Translations under genes and position numbers: made by a program
Shown here: positions 61,568-64,000 of the stretch, in pieces
How the letters are laid out: every line of letters begins with the position of its first letter
Position numbering within the stretch: the first letter of the stretch is position 1
Assembly: GCF_021298855.1 (NCBI RefSeq)
Contig: NZ_JAJTHI010000007.1
Span: 115,975 to 179,974, forward strand
DNA from: Gemmatimonas sp.
GTDB taxonomy: Bacteria; Gemmatimonadota; Gemmatimonadetes; Gemmatimonadales; Gemmatimonadaceae
Reading direction: 5' to 3'
DNA length: 64,000 nt
The notes under the pieces: model-generated
What the model was told of the DNA's origin: nothing
Databases searched by the model: none
What the model saw: the letters and a program-made list of their open reading frames with translations, nothing else

Positions 61568-62737
61568 ATGCCTGCTTCGGCACCCGTCACGTCTGATCTC
61601 GGAATGGTCCTCGGTGGAGGGGGCGCGCGCGGCGCCTACCAGGTGGGGGTACTCCACGCCATCGCAGCCCGCTACCCGAGCCTGCAGGTCCCCATTCTGG
61701 TAGGGGTGTCGGCCGGCGCGGTGAACGCCACGCATCTGGCCTCCCACCGTGGGACCTTCGCCGACGCCATGCAGGCGCTGGTGCGGCTTTGGCTGTCGCT
61801 CACCCCAGACCAGGTGTTCCGCGTGGACGCCTCGTCGCTCGCCGCCAATGTGATGCGCAGCGGCTTCCGGCTGGTCGCCGGCGGGCAGGGGCACCCCGAG
61901 CAGTTCCAGGGCATGGTGGACACCGCCCCGCTGCGCGACTTTCTCGAGCGGGTGCTGGAACGCAACCCGGACGGGACGCTGCCCGGCATTACCCACAACC
62001 TCGACCGCGGGCACCTGCGCGCACTCGCCCTGTGCGGCACCAGCTACACGACGTCGCAGAGCGTGACGTGGGTGCAGGGACGCGACATCGCCCTCTGGGA
62101 ACGCCCACAGCGGCGCAGCGAGCGGACGCACATCCAGGTCGATCATGTGCTCGCGTCCACGGCCCTGCCGCTGCTCTTCCCGGCCACGCGCGTGGGCAAC
62201 GAGTGGTTCGGCGATGGCGGCATCCGACTCACGTCGCCGCTTTCGCCGGCGCTGCACCTCGGCGCCTCGCGCATCATCACCATTGCCACCCGCTACGATC
62301 GCAGCGGCACCGAGGCCGCCCAGCCGCAGGTCGCCGGCTATCCACCGCCGGCGCAGGTGCTGGGCGTGCTGTACAACGCGGTGTTTCTCGATCTCATCGA
62401 CCAGGACGTCCTGCGGCTGCAGCGCACCAACCGGCTCGTCGAGCGACTGCCCCCCGAGCATCGTCACGGGCTGCGGGTGGTGGACATGCTGGTGCTGCGC
62501 CCGTCGCGCGACCTCGGGCGTCTCGCGGGCGATTACGAACCGCGCCTGCCGCGGGTCTTCCGCTTCCTCACCCGCGGGCTGGGTACCCGGAAGACCGCCA
62601 GCCCCGACATCCTGTCGCTCGTCATGTTCCAGCAGGATTACCTGCGACGGTTGATCGAGCTGGGCGAAGAGGATGTCCACCGCCAGTGGGAACGCATCGA
62701 GGCCTTCCTCGAGCGCGGGCCGCGCCCCGGCGACTGA
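61568..62737 (+). CDS. Patatin-like phospholipase
   Basis: 389 residues from ATG 61568. Patatin features: oxyanion loop GMVLGGGGARGAYQVGVL (12-29), the nucleophile GVSAGAV (47-53) and the catalytic Asp in FGDGGIR (about 218). No signal peptide, so it acts in the cytoplasm or at the inner membrane. It hydrolyses acyl chains from phospholipids. The gap upstream (61383-61567) holds only the hairpin. Confidence 0.95.
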   Translation: MPASAPVTSDLGMVLGGGGARGAYQVGVLHAIAARYPSLQVPILVGVSAGAVNATHLASHRGTFADAMQALVRLWLSLTPDQVFRVDASSLAANVMRSGFRLVAGGQGHPEQFQGMVDTAPLRDFLERVLERNPDGTLPGITHNLDRGHLRALALCGTSYTTSQSVTWVQGRDIALWERPQRRSERTHIQVDHVLASTALPLLFPATRVGNEWFGDGGIRLTSPLSPALHLGASRIITIATRYDRSGTEAAQPQVAGYPPPAQVLGVLYNAVFLDLIDQDVLRLQRTNRLVERLPPEHRHGLRVVDMLVLRPSRDLGRLAGDYEPRLPRVFRFLTRGLGTRKTASPDILSLVMFQQDYLRRLIELGEEDVHRQWERIEAFLERGPRPGD

Positions 62738-62768
62738 GCCCGCCGGCCGGCCACGGCTGATCGCGCCG

Positions 62769-63479
62769 CTACGGTGTCGGCGTGAGCTGCACGAGCACGC
62801 GTTGCAGGTAGATCCGGCTCAAGGCCTCGAAGCCGGAGTCCATGCCCACCAGCAGCCACGCCGTACCACGCGCATCCGCGGTCACGGTGAGACCGAAGGC
62901 CGCGGGCGTTGCCAACCGCTTCGACTCCCACCGCCGCATCCCGCAGTTGGCCACCGAGTTGGCAATGGTCCCCACCGGTCCTCCCTGCGGGCCGCCAACC
63001 GCCTGGTTGCCGCGCGCGAGATTCACCCGGTAGTCGCGCCCGTCGAATACCGTCGTGGGCTCGATGGGCGCCGCGGCCACGATGATCCAGACCCCGTCCC
63101 CGGGCGAGCCCCCGACGCCGACGCATCCGGTTGGCACGTCCGTCGCGAAGTCGACGGTCACCGCCACGCGATACGTTGTCCCCGGGGCCAGATCCACCAG
63201 GCGCGTCTTCGCGTAGATGAACAGGTCATCGCTGCGGTTGGTCCCGCTCAGAAAGAACCCGGTGCCGGTGAGCTGCGAGGGGAGCAGGCGCGCCTCGCCC
63301 ACCACGTCGGTCGGCGCCGTGGCCGGCGCATAGTCCGCCTGGCCGATCGTCCAGCCGGCGATCCCCTGCCCGAAGTCGAACGTGCGCGTGGTGATGCCCG
63401 GGACCGAAACGGGGCCACCCGATTGGCAGGCGGCAAGGGCGAGGATGGCGGCGAGCAGAACAGGCGAGCGCCATGTCAT
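62769..63479 (-). CDS. Uncharacterised lipoprotein, possibly beta-sandwich carbohydrate-binding-like
   Basis: 236 residues from ATG 63479, with a lipobox (ILALAACQS). Rich in beta-strand patterns and aromatic residues (FDFGQGIAGWTIGQADYAP, YRVAVTVDFATD, AWLLVGMDSGFEA), and two Cys. No family is recognised. It is convergent with the patatin gene, and divergent from the terminal hydrolase gene. Confidence 0.65.
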   Translation of the reverse strand: MTWRSPVLLAAILALAACQSGGPVSVPGITTRTFDFGQGIAGWTIGQADYAPATAPTDVVGEARLLPSQLTGTGFFLSGTNRSDDLFIYAKTRLVDLAPGTTYRVAVTVDFATDVPTGCVGVGGSPGDGVWIIVAAAPIEPTTVFDGRDYRVNLARGNQAVGGPQGGPVGTIANSVANCGMRRWESKRLATPAAFGLTVTADARGTAWLLVGMDSGFEALSRIYLQRVLVQLTPTP

Positions 63480-63586
63480 GGGGGGAGGTCCCGTGAGGTG
63501 ATGGGTGCGCCATCGAGTTAACGCCGGCAACCGTCGGCGCGTCTGCCTGACACCGTTGGTTGCATTCAACACGAACAAGCACGCTC

Positions 63587-64000
63587 ATGAGCAAATGCGG
63601 AAGGCGTCGCCGGCGGCGAACGCACCTGTGGCCTCTTTTGCTGGCGGCATGTGGTGGCACCGAGTCCCCAGGGCCGCCGAATACCCCGACCGGCCCCACG
63701 GGACCGACAGGCCCCACCCCACCGGCGCGTGCCGCCGCGTGCGGGGGGGTCGGGGGCCCGATCCGCTCCACAACGGTGACGGTCACCGAACGGGGCACCG
63801 GCGCGCCGCTCCCGGCGCGGGCGTTTGCGCCGGCCCCGGCGCTGCTGACCGGACCCTGTCCGATCGTGTCGCTCCTGCCGGGTGGCGGCGCCGACATCAC
63901 GAGCGTGAGCTGGGCCGCCGAGCGGCTGGCGGCAAGCGGGTACGTGGTGGTGGTGACGCTGCCGTCGTCGGGCGCCAGCACGGCGGCCTACCACACGGCG
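63587..64000 (+). CDS. Alpha/beta-hydrolase-like lipoprotein, C-terminus cut by window edge
   Basis: 138 codons are visible and no stop is reached. A basic N-terminus precedes a lipobox (LLLAACGG). A GPTGPTGPT spacer resembling collagen-type triplets follows. The later CPIVSLLPGGGADITSVSWA and ERLAASGYVVVVTLPSSG are the first strand/oxyanion and helix of a dienelactone hydrolase- or chlorophyllase-type enzyme; the nucleophile lies outside the window. Confidence 0.75.
   Translation, partial: MSKCGRRRRRRTHLWPLLLAACGGTESPGPPNTPTGPTGPTGPTPPARAAACGGVGGPIRSTTVTVTERGTGAPLPARAFAPAPALLTGPCPIVSLLPGGGADITSVSWAAERLAASGYVVVVTLPSSGASTAAYHTA

Overview
This is a 64 kb stretch of very GC-rich (roughly two-thirds G+C by eye), densely coding bacterial chromosome. 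No rRNA or tRNA gene was recognised, so the lineage is an inference. Three adjacent SusC/SusD-type outer-membrane pairs in a high-GC genome, many secreted amidohydrolases, lipoproteins with LxxC lipoboxes, and a zinc-ribbon Ser/Thr kinase together point to a Gram-negative of the Gemmatimonadota (Gemmatimonas-like). A Bacteroidota genome would normally be much less GC-rich. There is no phage, transposase, integrase or CRISPR array; the window looks like ordinary chromosome rich in scavenging functions.

Layout. 1-6.5 kb: a 3'-truncated S41-family lipoprotein (minus), then plus-strand AlaX-type tRNA editing protein, DinB-fold protein and transketolase. 6.5-15.4 kb: a cluster that looks dedicated to D-amino acid derivatives. 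Ornithine-cyclodeaminase-like protein and D-aminoacylase overlap by ATGA and are followed on the same strand by SusC and SusD; a FAD amine/amino-acid oxidoreductase is divergent. 15.4-23.6 kb: GxxExxY protein, a triplicated 137-bp palindromic repeat, an MFS permease, rhomboid protease, HDOD/GAF signalling protein, RidA, DUF1905 protein, a small ABM-fold protein with a divergent HTH/WYL regulator, and a secreted amidase. 23.6-35.7 kb: MATE exporter with a long leader ending in a terminator hairpin, an orphan beta-barrel protein, Ser/Thr kinase, several small secreted proteins and hydrolases, a YtcJ-type amidohydrolase.

35.8-40.3 kb: second SusC/SusD pair. 40.4-48.6 kb: a minus-strand block with a TetR regulator and its probable operator, a 1385-residue three-part fusion (beta-propeller + amidohydrolase + serine beta-lactamase-fold hydrolase), a second N-acyl-D-amino-acid-deacylase-like protein, a GNAT acetyltransferase and a lipoprotein phosphodiesterase. 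48.6-53.5 kb: a cytochrome c/copper monooxygenase fusion, an M48 metalloprotease, an uncharacterised protein and a long RluA-type pseudouridine synthase. 53.5-56.6 kb: a classical TonB-dependent receptor downstream of its own TetR-type regulator, which appears to be transcribed leaderless from an AT-rich promoter with a palindrome in it. 56.9-64 kb: third SusC/SusD pair, patatin phospholipase, two lipoproteins (the last, an alpha/beta hydrolase, is cut by the window end).

How it fits together: the recurring theme is import of oligomeric substrates through TonB-linked receptors and their breakdown by periplasmic or surface hydrolases, with two separate gene sets containing D-aminoacylase-type enzymes. 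The candidates most worth following up are the TetR-controlled operon around the triple-domain fusion, the D-amino-acid uptake cluster, the palindromic triplicate repeat and the MATE leader/attenuator.
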